Shown piece after piece: positions 22,004-30,413 of a stretch of 32,456 nt of DNA. Numbering within the stretch: position 1 is the first letter of the stretch; the number at the start of each line of letters is the position of its first letter. The stretch covers positions 1-32,456 of the forward strand of contig SLMP01000002.1 in NCBI GenBank assembly GCA_007133465.1, written 5' to 3'. This DNA is from Nitriliruptoraceae bacterium (GTDB lineage: Bacteria > Actinomycetota > Nitriliruptoria > Nitriliruptorales > Nitriliruptoraceae). Both the position numbers and the translations under genes were made by a program. The notes beneath the pieces are model-generated. The model saw nothing but the letters and a program-made list of their open reading frames with translations, was not told the origin of the DNA and did no database searches.

Positions 22004-23514
22004 CCACCCACCTCGGGGTCCGCTGCCTCGACGTCGTCGCGGCCGTCTTCGAGGTCGTCGTCCAGGGCCACGTCCGCGTTCGCCCCGTCCGAAGCGTCCG
22101 TGGCCGCTGCCGAGCGCGCCTCGTCCGGGTCGTCCTCCGCCTCGGCGGCGAGGATCTCCGCCCGCTCGTCGGCCGGCAGGTCGTCGAGGTCCGGGTCGAA
22201 GTCGAACACCGCGTCGCCGATGACCACGTCGTCGCCCACGCGGGCACCACGAGCGACCAGCGCCTTCTCCACGCCGGCGCGGCGCAGCCGGCCCTGCAGG
22301 TAGCGCACGGCCCCGGGCTCCTCGAGGGGCAGCATCTGCACCCACCGCTCGACCCGTTCACCGGAGACCTCGTAGGCGCCGCTGTCCGTGCGTCCCACCA
22401 CGAAGTCGGGGCCCCTCGGTCCGAGGTGGAGGACGACCTCCTCCTCGCCGGCTCCCTCCGCCACCCGGACGTCACCCAGACGCGCCCGTTCCGCGGCGAC
22501 GAGCTCCCCGAGCCGGTAGCGCAGCCGGTCGAGCCCCTCGCCGGTGACGGCGGACACCTCGAGGACCTCCTCGCCGGCGGTGCCGAGCTGGTCACCGACG
22601 AGCTCGGCCATGGCACGGCCGTCGGGGAGGTCGACCTTGTTGATCACCACGAGCTGTGGACGCTCGAGCAGGTCCGGGTCGTGGCGTCCGAGCTCGCCGC
22701 GCAGGGCGGCGAGGTCGTGAACCGGGTCGCGGTCGGGTTCGAACGGCATCGCGTCGAGGACGTGCAGCAGCAGGAGGCAGCGCTCGATGTGACGCAGGAA
22801 GCGGGTGCCGAGGCCCTTGCCCTCCGCCGCACCCTCGATCAGGCCGGGGACGTCGGCGAGCACCACGTCGATGGGGGTGCCGTCGGCGGTGTCACCGGCA
22901 CGCATGACACCGAGGTGGGGCGTGAGGGTGGTGAACGGCCAGGCCTCGACCCGTGGGGTGGCAGCCGACAGACGGCCGACCAGCGACGACTTGCCGGCGG
23001 ACGGGAAGCCGACCAGACCGACGTCCGCGATCAGCTTCAGCTCGAGCCGCAGCGCGCGTTCACGGACCTTCTCGCCGTGTTCCGCGAACCGGGGCACGCG
23101 CCGGTAGCGGTTGGCGAACGCGGCGTTGCCTCGCCCGCCACGCCCGCCGCGGGCGGCGGTGTAGCGCTGCCCGTCGCGGACCAGGTCCGCGAGGACCGTG
23201 CCGGTGTCCAGGTCGCGCACGATCGTGCCGAGCGGGACCCGCAGGACGGCGTCGTCGCCGGACGCGCCGGTCTTCCCCATGCCGGAGCCGTGGATGCCGT
23301 CGCGACCCCGGCGGTGCGGGGCACGGTGCAGGTCGAGGAGCGAGGTGGTGTTGCGGTCGGCCGCCAGGATCACGTCACCGCCGTCACCACCGTCGCCGCC
23401 GTCCGGGCCCCCACGGGGGACGTGGGCTTCACGCCGGAACGACACGGCGCCGTTGCCGCCGTTGCCGCCACGGACGTGGATCGTGCACTCGTCGACGAAG
23501 CTCGGGGCGTCCAC
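22000..23514 (-). CDS. obg: Obg/CgtA GTPase
   Basis: A 504-residue essential GTPase linked to large-subunit ribosome assembly and stress. Domains: an N-terminal glycine-rich Obg fold (RGGNGGNGAVSFRREAHVPRG in part, residues 1-158); a G domain with GFPSAGKSSL (G1), DVPGLIEGAAEGKGLG (G3 and switch), VINKVD (G4) and SAVTGEG (G5); an actinobacterial OCT domain (about 345-430); then an acidic, disordered tail rich in Asp/Glu/Ala. GTG 23514 is preceded by GGAGG at 6 nt. It is coupled to proB by a 4-bp overlap and separated from rpmA by a 13-bp perfect hairpin. Confidence 0.96.
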   Translation of the reverse strand: MDAPSFVDECTIHVRGGNGGNGAVSFRREAHVPRGGPDGGDGGDGGDVILAADRNTTSLLDLHRAPHRRGRDGIHGSGMGKTGASGDDAVLRVPLGTIVRDLDTGTVLADLVRDGQRYTAARGGRGGRGNAAFANRYRRVPRFAEHGEKVRERALRLELKLIADVGLVGFPSAGKSSLVGRLSAATPRVEAWPFTTLTPHLGVMRAGDTADGTPIDVVLADVPGLIEGAAEGKGLGTRFLRHIERCLLLLHVLDAMPFEPDRDPVHDLAALRGELGRHDPDLLERPQLVVINKVDLPDGRAMAELVGDQLGTAGEEVLEVSAVTGEGLDRLRYRLGELVAAERARLGDVRVAEGAGEEEVVLHLGPRGPDFVVGRTDSGAYEVSGERVERWVQMLPLEEPGAVRYLQGRLRRAGVEKALVARGARVGDDVVIGDAVFDFDPDLDDLPADERAEILAAEAEDDPDEARSAAATDASDGANADVALDDDLEDGRDDVEAADPEVGG

Positions 23515-23608
23515 GGTGCACCTCCGGGGAACGGGACCTCACGCGGGGCAACGTACGGGGCGGAGCGCCCCGCCGGAGCCCCAGCGGGTCGGCGTCACGC
23601 CCTCACGC

Positions 23609-23642
23609 GTCGAGGGCGGCCACGCGATGGGCCGCCCTCGAC
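23609..23642 (-). terminator. Strong hairpin between rpmA and obg
   Basis: A perfect 13-bp inverted repeat, 23609-23621 against 23630-23642, with an 8-nt loop and 11 G/C pairs. It lies 38 nt after rpmA... on the minus strand and about 95 nt before the obg start. No T-tract follows, so it may end or attenuate ribosomal-protein transcripts, or protect the rpmA 3' end after cleavage. Confidence 0.6.
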
Positions 23643-23680
23643 AGGTGATCGGTCGCCGCGCGGGGTCGGCGCGGATCGGC

Positions 23681-23938
23681 TCAGGCGTCGACCGGGTCGA
23701 TGTTCGCGTAGGTGCGCGCGCCGGACTTGCGGAAGCGCACCGCGCCGTCGACCAGGGCGAAGAGGGTGTCGTCGCCGCCACGCCCGACGTTCTCGCCCGG
23801 GTGGATCTTCGTGCCGCGCTGACGCACGATGATGCTGCCGGCGGTCACCGCCTGGCCGCCGTAGCGCTTGACACCGAGTCGCTTGGCGTTGGAGTCGCGG
23901 CCGTTGTTGGACGAGCCGCCGCCCTTCTTGTGCGCCAT
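23681..23938 (-). CDS. rpmA: 50S ribosomal protein L27
   Basis: An 85-residue ribosomal protein reaching the peptidyl transferase centre. It begins [16 protein letters not shown], with the family core [28 protein letters not shown] and VRFRKSG. The basic N-terminus is directly at the start, with no cleavable Firmicutes-type presequence. ATG 23938 has AGGAGG upstream. It follows rplU after 55 bp as in nearly all bacteria. Confidence 0.98.
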   Translation of the reverse strand: MAHKKGGGSSNNGRDSNAKRLGVKRYGGQAVTAGSIIVRQRGTKIHPGENVGRGGDDTLFALVDGAVRFRKSGARTYANIDPVDA

Positions 23939-23952
23939 GTCGGTCCTCCTGT

Positions 23953-23989
23953 GGCACCCGCGGGTGCCGGTCGTCGCCCCGTCGCGGGG
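23953..23989 (-). other. Two palindromes in the rplU-rpmA spacer
   Basis: GGCACCCGCGGGTGCC (23953-23968) is a perfect 16-bp palindrome just before the rpmA ribosome-binding site. CCCCG/CGGGG (23977-23981, 23985-23989) lies directly after the rplU stop. They could tune relative yield of L21 and L27; this is inference. Confidence 0.4.
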
Positions 23990-23993
23990 GCCC

Positions 23994-24293
23994 TCAGATG
24001 CTGTCGATGCGGATGGTCGTCCGGTGCTGCCGGTGCCCGCGGGTCTTGCGCTGGCGCGACTTGTTCTTGTAGGTGAACACCCGGATCTTGTCACCGCGGT
24101 CGTGGCCGGTGATGGTCGCGGTGACCGCCCGGTCGGCGAGGTCGCCACCCGCCGTCACGTCCCCGCCGTCGACGACGAGCACCGCGGTGAGCGACACCTC
24201 GTCGCCGATCTCGCCGGCGAGCCGCTCGACGGTGACTTCCTGGCCGGGTTCGACCCGGTACTGCTTGCCGCCCGTGGCGATGACCGCGTACAC
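23994..24293 (-). CDS. rplU: 50S ribosomal protein L21
   Basis: A 99-residue large-subunit protein. It opens [17 protein letters not shown], the family start, and ends with the basic rRNA-binding stretch [15 protein letters not shown] and HRTTIRI. The GTG at 24293 is fixed by an AGGAGG 5 nt upstream and by the universal start of L21. It heads the rplU-rpmA-obg-proB unit and has its own promoter with a long leader, rather than following rne directly. Confidence 0.97.
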   Translation of the reverse strand: MYAVIATGGKQYRVEPGQEVTVERLAGEIGDEVSLTAVLVVDGGDVTAGGDLADRAVTATITGHDRGDKIRVFTYKNKSRQRKTRGHRQHRTTIRIDSI

Positions 24294-24390
24294 GGTGGCC
24301 TCCTGTCGTTCACGTCGGTCCGGGCCCGCAGTGGCTCCGGAAAGTGGTGGCTCCACCGCGTCGGTCCGTCGTCCGGTCCCCCGGCGCGTC

Positions 24391-24411
24391 GTCCGCCGGC
24401 ACGCGGCGGAC
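24391..24411 (-). other. Hairpin in the rplU leader
   Basis: GTCCGCC (24391-24397) and GGCGGAC (24405-24411) form a perfect 7-bp stem with a 7-nt loop in the ~200-nt untranslated leader of rplU. Ribosomal leaders often bind their own product; whether this one does is unknown. Confidence 0.35.
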
Positions 24412-24501
24412 ACGGGTGCCCGTGAGGAGCGGGAGGGGCGAGTGGAAGCGGTGAGATGGCGCGCGCTGCAGGGCAGCGGGCGCCAGGCCTGCTGGAGAGG
24501 G

Positions 24502-24531
24502 AAGGTACCGGTGGCGGCGGGTGGGGGTCAA
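24502..24531 (-). promoter_or_regulatory. Promoter of rplU-rpmA-obg-proB
   Basis: On the minus strand TTGACC (24531-24526) and TACCTT (24507-24502) are separated by 18 bp, the best housekeeping-type promoter in the window. Transcription would begin near 24495, giving a leader of about 200 nt before the rplU GTG. The 296-bp spacer between the ALDH stop and rplU holds nothing else that I recognise beyond the leader hairpin. Confidence 0.6.
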
Positions 24532-24589
24532 CCGGCCGGGCGGTCCGCCGCGCGTGGCGTTCGACCAGCCGGGTGGCGCGAGCCGACGA

Positions 24590-26356
24590 TCAGCCCCGCA
24601 GCGCCGCCCACACCACCTTCGGGAACAGCCGGGGGTCACGGGTGGCGGTGAAGCGTGCCACCTCGGGGAACAGCTCGCTGAGGGTGCGATGGGTGTGGAA
24701 CCACGCCGGCTTCGTCGGGGCGCGGAACGGGCCGCGCACGACCGACTTCTCGACGTCCTCGAGCAGGTAGGTGTTGTGGACCACCCCGCGACCGGACTGG
24801 ATGTCGGTGGCCTCCGCACCCGGGTAGGCGCCCCACGAGGGCGAGACGAACGCGTAGGCAGCCGCCGACCAGTGGTTGACGACCACCGAGCCGTAGCGCA
24901 GTTCGTCGACCGCACGCTCGACCGCCGCCGCCACGTCCGGGTCCTTCAGCGAGCGGGGGTGGACGATGATCGACGCGGACAGCGTGCCCCACAACGTGTC
25001 GTTGCAGAACGCCACCGCTTCGTCGAGGTAGGCGGAGATCGACCGCGGCGAGTCCAGCGACACCTCGCCGAACACGCCGCAGAAGGCCTCCGTGCGGAAG
25101 GCGATGTCGTCCTTCTCGGACGGGTCCAGGCCGGGGATCAGCGTGAACGGGACCCGGTCCGGGCCGGTCTCGCCGAACCACTCCGAGGTGGGGTGCTCGC
25201 GGACGAAGCGCTCCCAGCGCTCGACGGCGCCCGGGTAGTAGGGCACGCGCTCCTCCGCGCGGGTCAGCGAGTCGCGGATCGCGTGGAGCAGGTCGTTGCG
25301 CTTCGCCCAGGCGCGGTGTTGGACGATCACGCGGGCGGCGATGCAGTTGAACCCGCCGTTCTGCACCAGTTTCGAGGCGATGTTGTCGCCCTGGTAGGCG
25401 ATGTCCTTCTCGCTCCACGGGCCCGGCACCACGATGACCGGGGTGACGTTGCCGAGCTCCGAGGTGACCGGCTTGGTCAGCTCCGGCTCGCCGGCAGCCT
25501 TCCGGCGCGCACCATCCTCGCCGCGCCCGAACACGATCGCGTCGTGGGTCTTGTCGGAACCGGTGACGTGGATCGTGTCGACCAGGTCGTGGCGCGTGAG
25601 GTACTCCCCCGCGTCGGCGCCGCCGTAGACGATGCGCACGAACCCCTCACGGACCAGCGGCTGCATCGCCTCGGCGATGTAGGGCCCGAGGTGCTCGTTG
25701 ACGGGGTTCATCTTGAGCAGGACGACGTGGTCCTTGGCGAACAACTCGTAGAGCGCGTCCATCGGGCCGATGGACGACACGTTGCCGGCTCCGAGCACGA
25801 GCGCGACGCCCGGCTGCGGCGCGTGGTCCTTGCGGTAGATGCGTCCGATCCGCGCCAGCGCCTGGTCGAGGGTGACGTGCGGCTGGAGCCGGATCTCGCC
25901 GCTGAAGCCGGGGAACACGAGCGCGTCCCAGGTGTCGGTCGGCAGGATCCTCGCGACGACCTGGCCGTTGGGCGCCACCTTGATCGACGGTGGCTGCGGC
26001 CGGCCCGTCTCCTGGATGTCGGTGAGGGTCCGCTCGAGGAGCTTGAGGTTGCGTAGCAGCGCGACCACCCCGGAGCCCCAGTCCTCGCCGACCAGCGGCG
26101 AGTCGTGGTGGATGCCCTTCGCGTGCGCGGCCGCCGCGGCCCAGTCCGGTCCGACCGCGAGCGTCGTGTCGACCATCTCGGTCAGCAGCGCGAGGCGCGC
26201 GGGCACGTCGGTGTCCGCCCACCTCGCCGCAGCGGCGGCCAGGTCCGCCAACGTCTCGTCCAGTTGCTCGCGCGGGGTCTCCGGGAAGGAGTGCGCGATC
26301 TCCGGGACCGCGTTCATGCTGCCACTGACGCGTGGCTGGTTGCCCTGCTCGGTCAC
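24590..26356 (-). CDS. Aldehyde dehydrogenase family protein (diverged)
   Basis: A 588-residue enzyme of the NAD(P)-dependent aldehyde dehydrogenase superfamily. The nucleotide-binding turn reads HVTGSDKTHD. The general-base glutamate is E300 in TSELGN, where most members have ELGG. The nucleophile is C338 in GGFNCIAA, replacing the usual GQxC, with normal E-to-C spacing. EAFCGVFGEV and the late GGRGVVHNTYL-like section fit a late ALDH core. It is about 90 residues longer than typical members, with extra N-terminal helices (TLADLAAAAARWADTDVPARL). GTG 26356 has AGGAGG 7 nt upstream. It has its own promoter and is the gene nearest rplU in the block that interrupts rne-rplU. The substrate is unknown. 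Confidence 0.88.
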   Translation of the reverse strand: MTEQGNQPRVSGSMNAVPEIAHSFPETPREQLDETLADLAAAAARWADTDVPARLALLTEMVDTTLAVGPDWAAAAAHAKGIHHDSPLVGEDWGSGVVALLRNLKLLERTLTDIQETGRPQPPSIKVAPNGQVVARILPTDTWDALVFPGFSGEIRLQPHVTLDQALARIGRIYRKDHAPQPGVALVLGAGNVSSIGPMDALYELFAKDHVVLLKMNPVNEHLGPYIAEAMQPLVREGFVRIVYGGADAGEYLTRHDLVDTIHVTGSDKTHDAIVFGRGEDGARRKAAGEPELTKPVTSELGNVTPVIVVPGPWSEKDIAYQGDNIASKLVQNGGFNCIAARVIVQHRAWAKRNDLLHAIRDSLTRAEERVPYYPGAVERWERFVREHPTSEWFGETGPDRVPFTLIPGLDPSEKDDIAFRTEAFCGVFGEVSLDSPRSISAYLDEAVAFCNDTLWGTLSASIIVHPRSLKDPDVAAAVERAVDELRYGSVVVNHWSAAAYAFVSPSWGAYPGAEATDIQSGRGVVHNTYLLEDVEKSVVRGPFRAPTKPAWFHTHRTLSELFPEVARFTATRDPRLFPKVVWAALRG

Positions 26357-26410
26357 CGGGCGCCTCCTCGGCTGGTCGTCCACGTCTGCTGTGACTCCCG
26401 CTCCCTCTCG

Positions 26411-26439
26411 AGCGTAGGACGCGGCGAGGTGGTCGTGAA
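26411..26439 (-). promoter_or_regulatory. Promoter of the aldehyde dehydrogenase gene
   Basis: TTCACG (26439-26434) and TACGCT (26416-26411) lie 17 bp apart on the minus strand, with start near 26404 and a leader of about 48 nt containing the AGGAGG site. It lies in the 143-bp gap after the ABC pair, indicating separate transcription. Confidence 0.5.
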
Positions 26440-26499
26440 ACCACGGGTCGCGCCCGCCGCGCCGGTCGCGTGCGTCGATCGGCGCCGCGGGCGGACCCA

Positions 26500-28335
26500 C
26501 TAGGACAGGGACGCGGTGCCCCGGACCCAGCTCGCGTGCAGTCGGCCGTAGACCCCGCCCGCCGCGACGAGCTCGGCGTGCCGGCCACGCTGGATGAGCC
26601 GCCCCTGGTCGAACACCAGCACCTCGTCGGCGACCTCCGCGGTGGACATCCGGTGCGCGATCGTGATCGTGGTGCGGCCCCGGGTGAGCCCGGTCAGTGC
26701 GCGGGAGAGCCGCACCTCGGTGGCGGGGTCGACCGCCGAGGTGGCCTCGTCGAGCACGAGCAGGTCGGGGTTCGCGACGTAGGCGCGGGCGAGCGCGACG
26801 AGCTGCCGCTCCCCGGCCGACAGCGAGGTGCCACGCTCCCCCGTGCGGGTGTCCAGGTGGTGGGGCAGCTCGTCGACCCAGTCAGCCAGCCCGAGCTCGA
26901 GGAAGGACAGCTCGAGGTCCTCGTCGGAGATGGTGGGCTGGCCCATGCGGACGTTGTCGGCGATCGTGCCGTCGAACAACGCGCCGTCCTGGGGGACCAT
27001 CACGACCCGCCGGCGCAACGACGCGAACCGCACCTGGTCGAGCGGCAGGTCGTCGATGAGGATGCGCCCCTCGGAGGGGTCCATGAGCCGGGTCAGCAGC
27101 TTCGCGAAGGTGGTCTTCCCGGAGCCGGTCTCCCCGACCACGGCGACGCGGGTCTGCGGTGCGATCGTGAGGTCGACGTCGTGGAGCACGATCGGCCCGG
27201 AGGCGTCGCGGGCGGCCTCGCCAGGTTTCGGGTAGCGGAAGGAGACCTGCTCGAAACGCAGGCCGACGGGTCCGGCCGGCAGCTCGAGGCCGTCCTCGCC
27301 GGGGTCGGCGACGTCCGGCTCGATGTCGAGGACGTCGAGCACCCGCCGCCAGCCGGCGACGGCGGTCTGGCCCTCGTTGATGACCTCGGAGGCGATCAGG
27401 ACCGGGTCGACGAACAGCGTGATGAGGAACAGGAACGCGAGGACGGTCCCGGGGGTGATGCCGGCGTCGGTCCCGAGCGCGATGCCGACCACCACCGCCG
27501 CGCTGGTGGCGGCGGCGCCGAACACCTCCCCCGTGCCGGAGAAGCTGGACGACAGCGTCCCGGCGCGCACGGCGGCGCGGCGGTGCTCCTCGATCGCCTT
27601 GTCGAGGCGGGCCTGGGTGCGCGGCTCGATGCCGTAGGCGCGCACGACCGGGGCGCCGACGACGGTCTCCGCGAGCACCCCGAGCAGGCGCCCGACCTTC
27701 TCGCGCACGGTCAGGTAGGCGACGGTCAGCCGCTTCTGGAACCAGCGGGCGCCGAACAGGAACGGCACGAACACGCCGAGCACGACCAGCGTGAGCTGCC
27801 ACGAGTAGACCGCCATGACGATGGTCGCGACGGTGAGCTGTCCGGTCGCGGTGATCAGGTTCAGGCCGGCCCACTGCATGAAGCGGCTGATCTCGTCGAT
27901 GTCGGAGGTGACCCGGGCGACCAGCGACCCGCGGGCGTGGGTCGCCTGGTGCAGCATCGACAGGTCGTGGATGTGGCGGAAGGCGCGGACCCGCAGGCTC
28001 GCGAGGGCGGACTCGACGACGGCCGCCAGGCGGTAGTTCATCCAGCCGCTGGCGATCGCGGTGAGGAGCACGGCGAACCCGGCGAGGATCACCACCTGGG
28101 TGACGGCGCCGAGGTCGACGGCGCTGCCCGCCGCCCCGAAGCCGTCGTCGATCGTCCGCTGGATCGCGACGGGCACGATGGCGCGGCCCGCGGTGGCGAG
28201 CAGGGCGAGCAGCAGCGTGCCGGGCAGCCCGACGCGCAGCTCGGGTGACAGCGAGATGCCGCGGACCAACGTCCGCCACGCGCCTTCGGGGGGGCGGGCG
28301 TGGTCGTCGGGCAGTGCTCGGGAGGTGGCTCTCAC
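26500..28335 (-). CDS. ABC exporter half-transporter, subunit with degenerate signature
   Basis: A 611-residue half-transporter: six membrane helices (about residues 30-320) then a nucleotide-binding domain. Walker A is GETGSGKT (401-408), the signature is LSAGE (505-509) instead of LSGGQ, Walker B is LLVLDEATS with catalytic E530, and the switch histidine is H561 in TIAHR. The altered signature complements the altered Walker B and switch residues in the partner, the pattern of asymmetric heterodimeric exporters such as TM287/288 and BmrCD. GTG 28335 overlaps the stop of the partner by 4 bp (GTGA). Such pumps export drugs, lipids or peptides; the substrate is not readable here. Confidence 0.92.
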   Translation of the reverse strand: MRATSRALPDDHARPPEGAWRTLVRGISLSPELRVGLPGTLLLALLATAGRAIVPVAIQRTIDDGFGAAGSAVDLGAVTQVVILAGFAVLLTAIASGWMNYRLAAVVESALASLRVRAFRHIHDLSMLHQATHARGSLVARVTSDIDEISRFMQWAGLNLITATGQLTVATIVMAVYSWQLTLVVLGVFVPFLFGARWFQKRLTVAYLTVREKVGRLLGVLAETVVGAPVVRAYGIEPRTQARLDKAIEEHRRAAVRAGTLSSSFSGTGEVFGAAATSAAVVVGIALGTDAGITPGTVLAFLFLITLFVDPVLIASEVINEGQTAVAGWRRVLDVLDIEPDVADPGEDGLELPAGPVGLRFEQVSFRYPKPGEAARDASGPIVLHDVDLTIAPQTRVAVVGETGSGKTTFAKLLTRLMDPSEGRILIDDLPLDQVRFASLRRRVVMVPQDGALFDGTIADNVRMGQPTISDEDLELSFLELGLADWVDELPHHLDTRTGERGTSLSAGERQLVALARAYVANPDLLVLDEATSAVDPATEVRLSRALTGLTRGRTTITIAHRMSTAEVADEVLVFDQGRLIQRGRHAELVAAGGVYGRLHASWVRGTASLS

Positions 28336-30263
28336 GGTCCCACCTCGCCGCCCGCGACACGGGTCGAGTGGTCGTGGCTCTCGACCTCCTCGGACTCGAG
28401 CTGCTCGTAGGCCTGGACCAGCTCCGCGTAGGCCCGGACCTCGCGCTCGAGCCGGTCGTGGGGGCCGCGGGCGGCGATCACGCCGTCGCGGATGAACACG
28501 ACCTCGTCGGACAGGGCGATCGAGCCGCGGCGGTAGGCGACGACCACCACGGTCGCCGGCAGGTCGGCGTCGGCCAGGCCGCGCAGGATCTCGGACTCGA
28601 CCGCCGGGTCGACCGCCGAGGTGGCATCGTCGAGCACCAGCAGGCGTGGGCGGCGGATCAGGGCGCGGGCCAGCGCGATGCGCTGGCGCTGGCCGCCGGA
28701 CAGGGTCGCGCCGCGCTCCCCGACCGAGGTGTCGTAGCCGCGCTCGAGCGCGCTGACGAAGCCGTGCGCCTGGGCGAGGCGGGCGGCGGCCTCGACCTCC
28801 TCGTCGGTGTAGTCGCCGCCCAGCGTGATGTTGCCCCGGACAGTGTCGTCGAACAGGAACGCCTCCTGGAAGACGATCGCGACGTGGTCGGCGAGCTGGT
28901 CACGGGCGAGGTCCCGCAGGTCGCGGCCGTCGAAGGTGACCCGGCCGGTGTCGGGGTCGTAGAGCCGGACGAGCAGGCTCGCGACGGTCGACTTGCCAGA
29001 GCCGGTGGCGCCGACCATCGCGATCGTGCGGCCGGCCTGGATGTCGAAGCTGACCGAGGCGACGCCACGGGTGGTGTCGTCGACGGGGGCCTCACCGTCC
29101 GCCGGCTCGGCGGGCACCACGGCGACGGTCGCGGGGCCGGAGAGGTTCTCGCGCTCGCTGCTCGGGTGGTGGAAACCGACCTCCTGCATAGCGGTGGCGG
29201 CGCCACCACGCCCGGCGGCCGGCGCGTCGCCGTAGGGCATGCGACCCTCGGCGGCGAGCACCCGGCTCACGCGGTCCCACCCGACCACGGCGCGAGGCAG
29301 TTCCCCGAGCAGCCAGCCGAACACGCGCATCGGCAGCGCGACCAGCCGGAACAGGTAGGCGAACAGCACGAGGTCGCCGGCCGACAGCGCACCGTCGCGC
29401 ACCCGCACGGAGCCGACGACCAGCACGAGCAGGATGCCGACGTTCGGCAGCGCCTCGATCACGGGGTCGAAGAACGCCCGCAGGCGGCCGACGACGATCA
29501 TCTTGTCACGCAGGTCGTCCGCGATCGCCTGGAAGCGCTCGGTCTCCGCGTCCTCACGGCCCATGGTCTTGACGACCAGGGCGGAGTCGAACGACTCGTG
29601 CGCCACCTCGGAGACGTCGGCGCGGGCCTGCTGCGCGACCGTGGCAGCGTGGCGCATGCGGCGCTGGTAGTACCAGTTGGCGAGCGCGAGCAGGGGGCCG
29701 ACGGAGAACCCGATCGCGGCCAGCGCCGGGTCGGTCGCGACCAGCAGGGACGCGGTGATGACGAGCAGCAGGCCGGCACCGAAGGCCATCGGCAGCGGGG
29801 CGGCGACGAAGAAGGCCGACTCCACGTCGGCGTTCGCGTTGGACAGCAGCTCACCGGTCGGGTGGCGCCGGTGCCAGGCGATCGGCAGCTCGAGGTAGCG
29901 GCGGGTGACCTTGCGGCGGTACTGCGCCTGCAGGCTGTACTGCGCGAAGTACGCGCCGAGCCGGCGGGCGACCACGCCGGCCGCCTTGAAGACCGCCACA
30001 CCCATGATCGCGGCGACGGCGAGGGCGACGAGGCCCCGGTCGACCTGGCCGGTCGCGAAGCTCGGCAGCACCACCTCGTCGGTGACCCAGCCGAGCACGA
30101 GCGCCGACGCGACGGTCATGCCGGCGTAGAGCGCCGCCCCGCCGATCCCGACCGCGAAGGGCTTCGGGGCGGAGCGGAGCGCGACCCCGATCACCCGGAG
30201 CCCACGCCGCATCAACCCGTCGTCGGACGGGTCGCGAGGGGTCGGGCGGGAGACGGCAGCCAT
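28332..30263 (-). CDS. ABC exporter half-transporter, subunit with degenerate ATPase residues
   Basis: A 643-residue half-transporter translated before its partner. Six membrane helices cover about residues 35-330. In the nucleotide-binding domain Walker A is GATGSGKS (418-425) and the signature is canonical LSGGQ (521-525). Walker B reads LLVLDDATS with D546 in place of the catalytic glutamate, and the switch histidine is replaced by tyrosine (Y577 in VVVAYRR). It therefore supplies the inactive ATP site together with the partner's LSAGE. A loop of about 55 residues before Walker A (near 350-410, with DGEAPVDD) is unusually long. ATG 30263 lacks a clear ribosome-binding site and has TACGGT 8 nt upstream, so its mRNA may be leaderless. 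Confidence 0.92.
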   Translation of the reverse strand: MAAVSRPTPRDPSDDGLMRRGLRVIGVALRSAPKPFAVGIGGAALYAGMTVASALVLGWVTDEVVLPSFATGQVDRGLVALAVAAIMGVAVFKAAGVVARRLGAYFAQYSLQAQYRRKVTRRYLELPIAWHRRHPTGELLSNANADVESAFFVAAPLPMAFGAGLLLVITASLLVATDPALAAIGFSVGPLLALANWYYQRRMRHAATVAQQARADVSEVAHESFDSALVVKTMGREDAETERFQAIADDLRDKMIVVGRLRAFFDPVIEALPNVGILLVLVVGSVRVRDGALSAGDLVLFAYLFRLVALPMRVFGWLLGELPRAVVGWDRVSRVLAAEGRMPYGDAPAAGRGGAATAMQEVGFHHPSSERENLSGPATVAVVPAEPADGEAPVDDTTRGVASVSFDIQAGRTIAMVGATGSGKSTVASLLVRLYDPDTGRVTFDGRDLRDLARDQLADHVAIVFQEAFLFDDTVRGNITLGGDYTDEEVEAAARLAQAHGFVSALERGYDTSVGERGATLSGGQRQRIALARALIRRPRLLVLDDATSAVDPAVESEILRGLADADLPATVVVVAYRRGSIALSDEVVFIRDGVIAARGPHDRLEREVRAYAELVQAYEQLESEEVESHDHSTRVAGGEVGP

Positions 30264-30271
30264 GACCGGCC

Positions 30272-30277
30272 ACCGTA
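30272..30277 (-). promoter_or_regulatory. Leaderless -10 element of the ABC exporter operon
   Basis: On the minus strand TACGGT is 8 nt from the ATG at 30263, within the range for a leaderless start. No good -35 is visible, which may fit activator dependence given the repeats farther upstream. Confidence 0.4.
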
Positions 30278-30413
30278 CCGAGCGGTCGCACACCGCCTCG
30301 ACGTGGAGCGAGGTCGCTCGGCCACCACACCCGCGGCGGGTCCCCGGGGGCCCCCCACGGCTGGGCGCCGTCGGGGGGCGGTCACGGCAGCCGTGGATGA
30401 CGAGCTCGCACCC

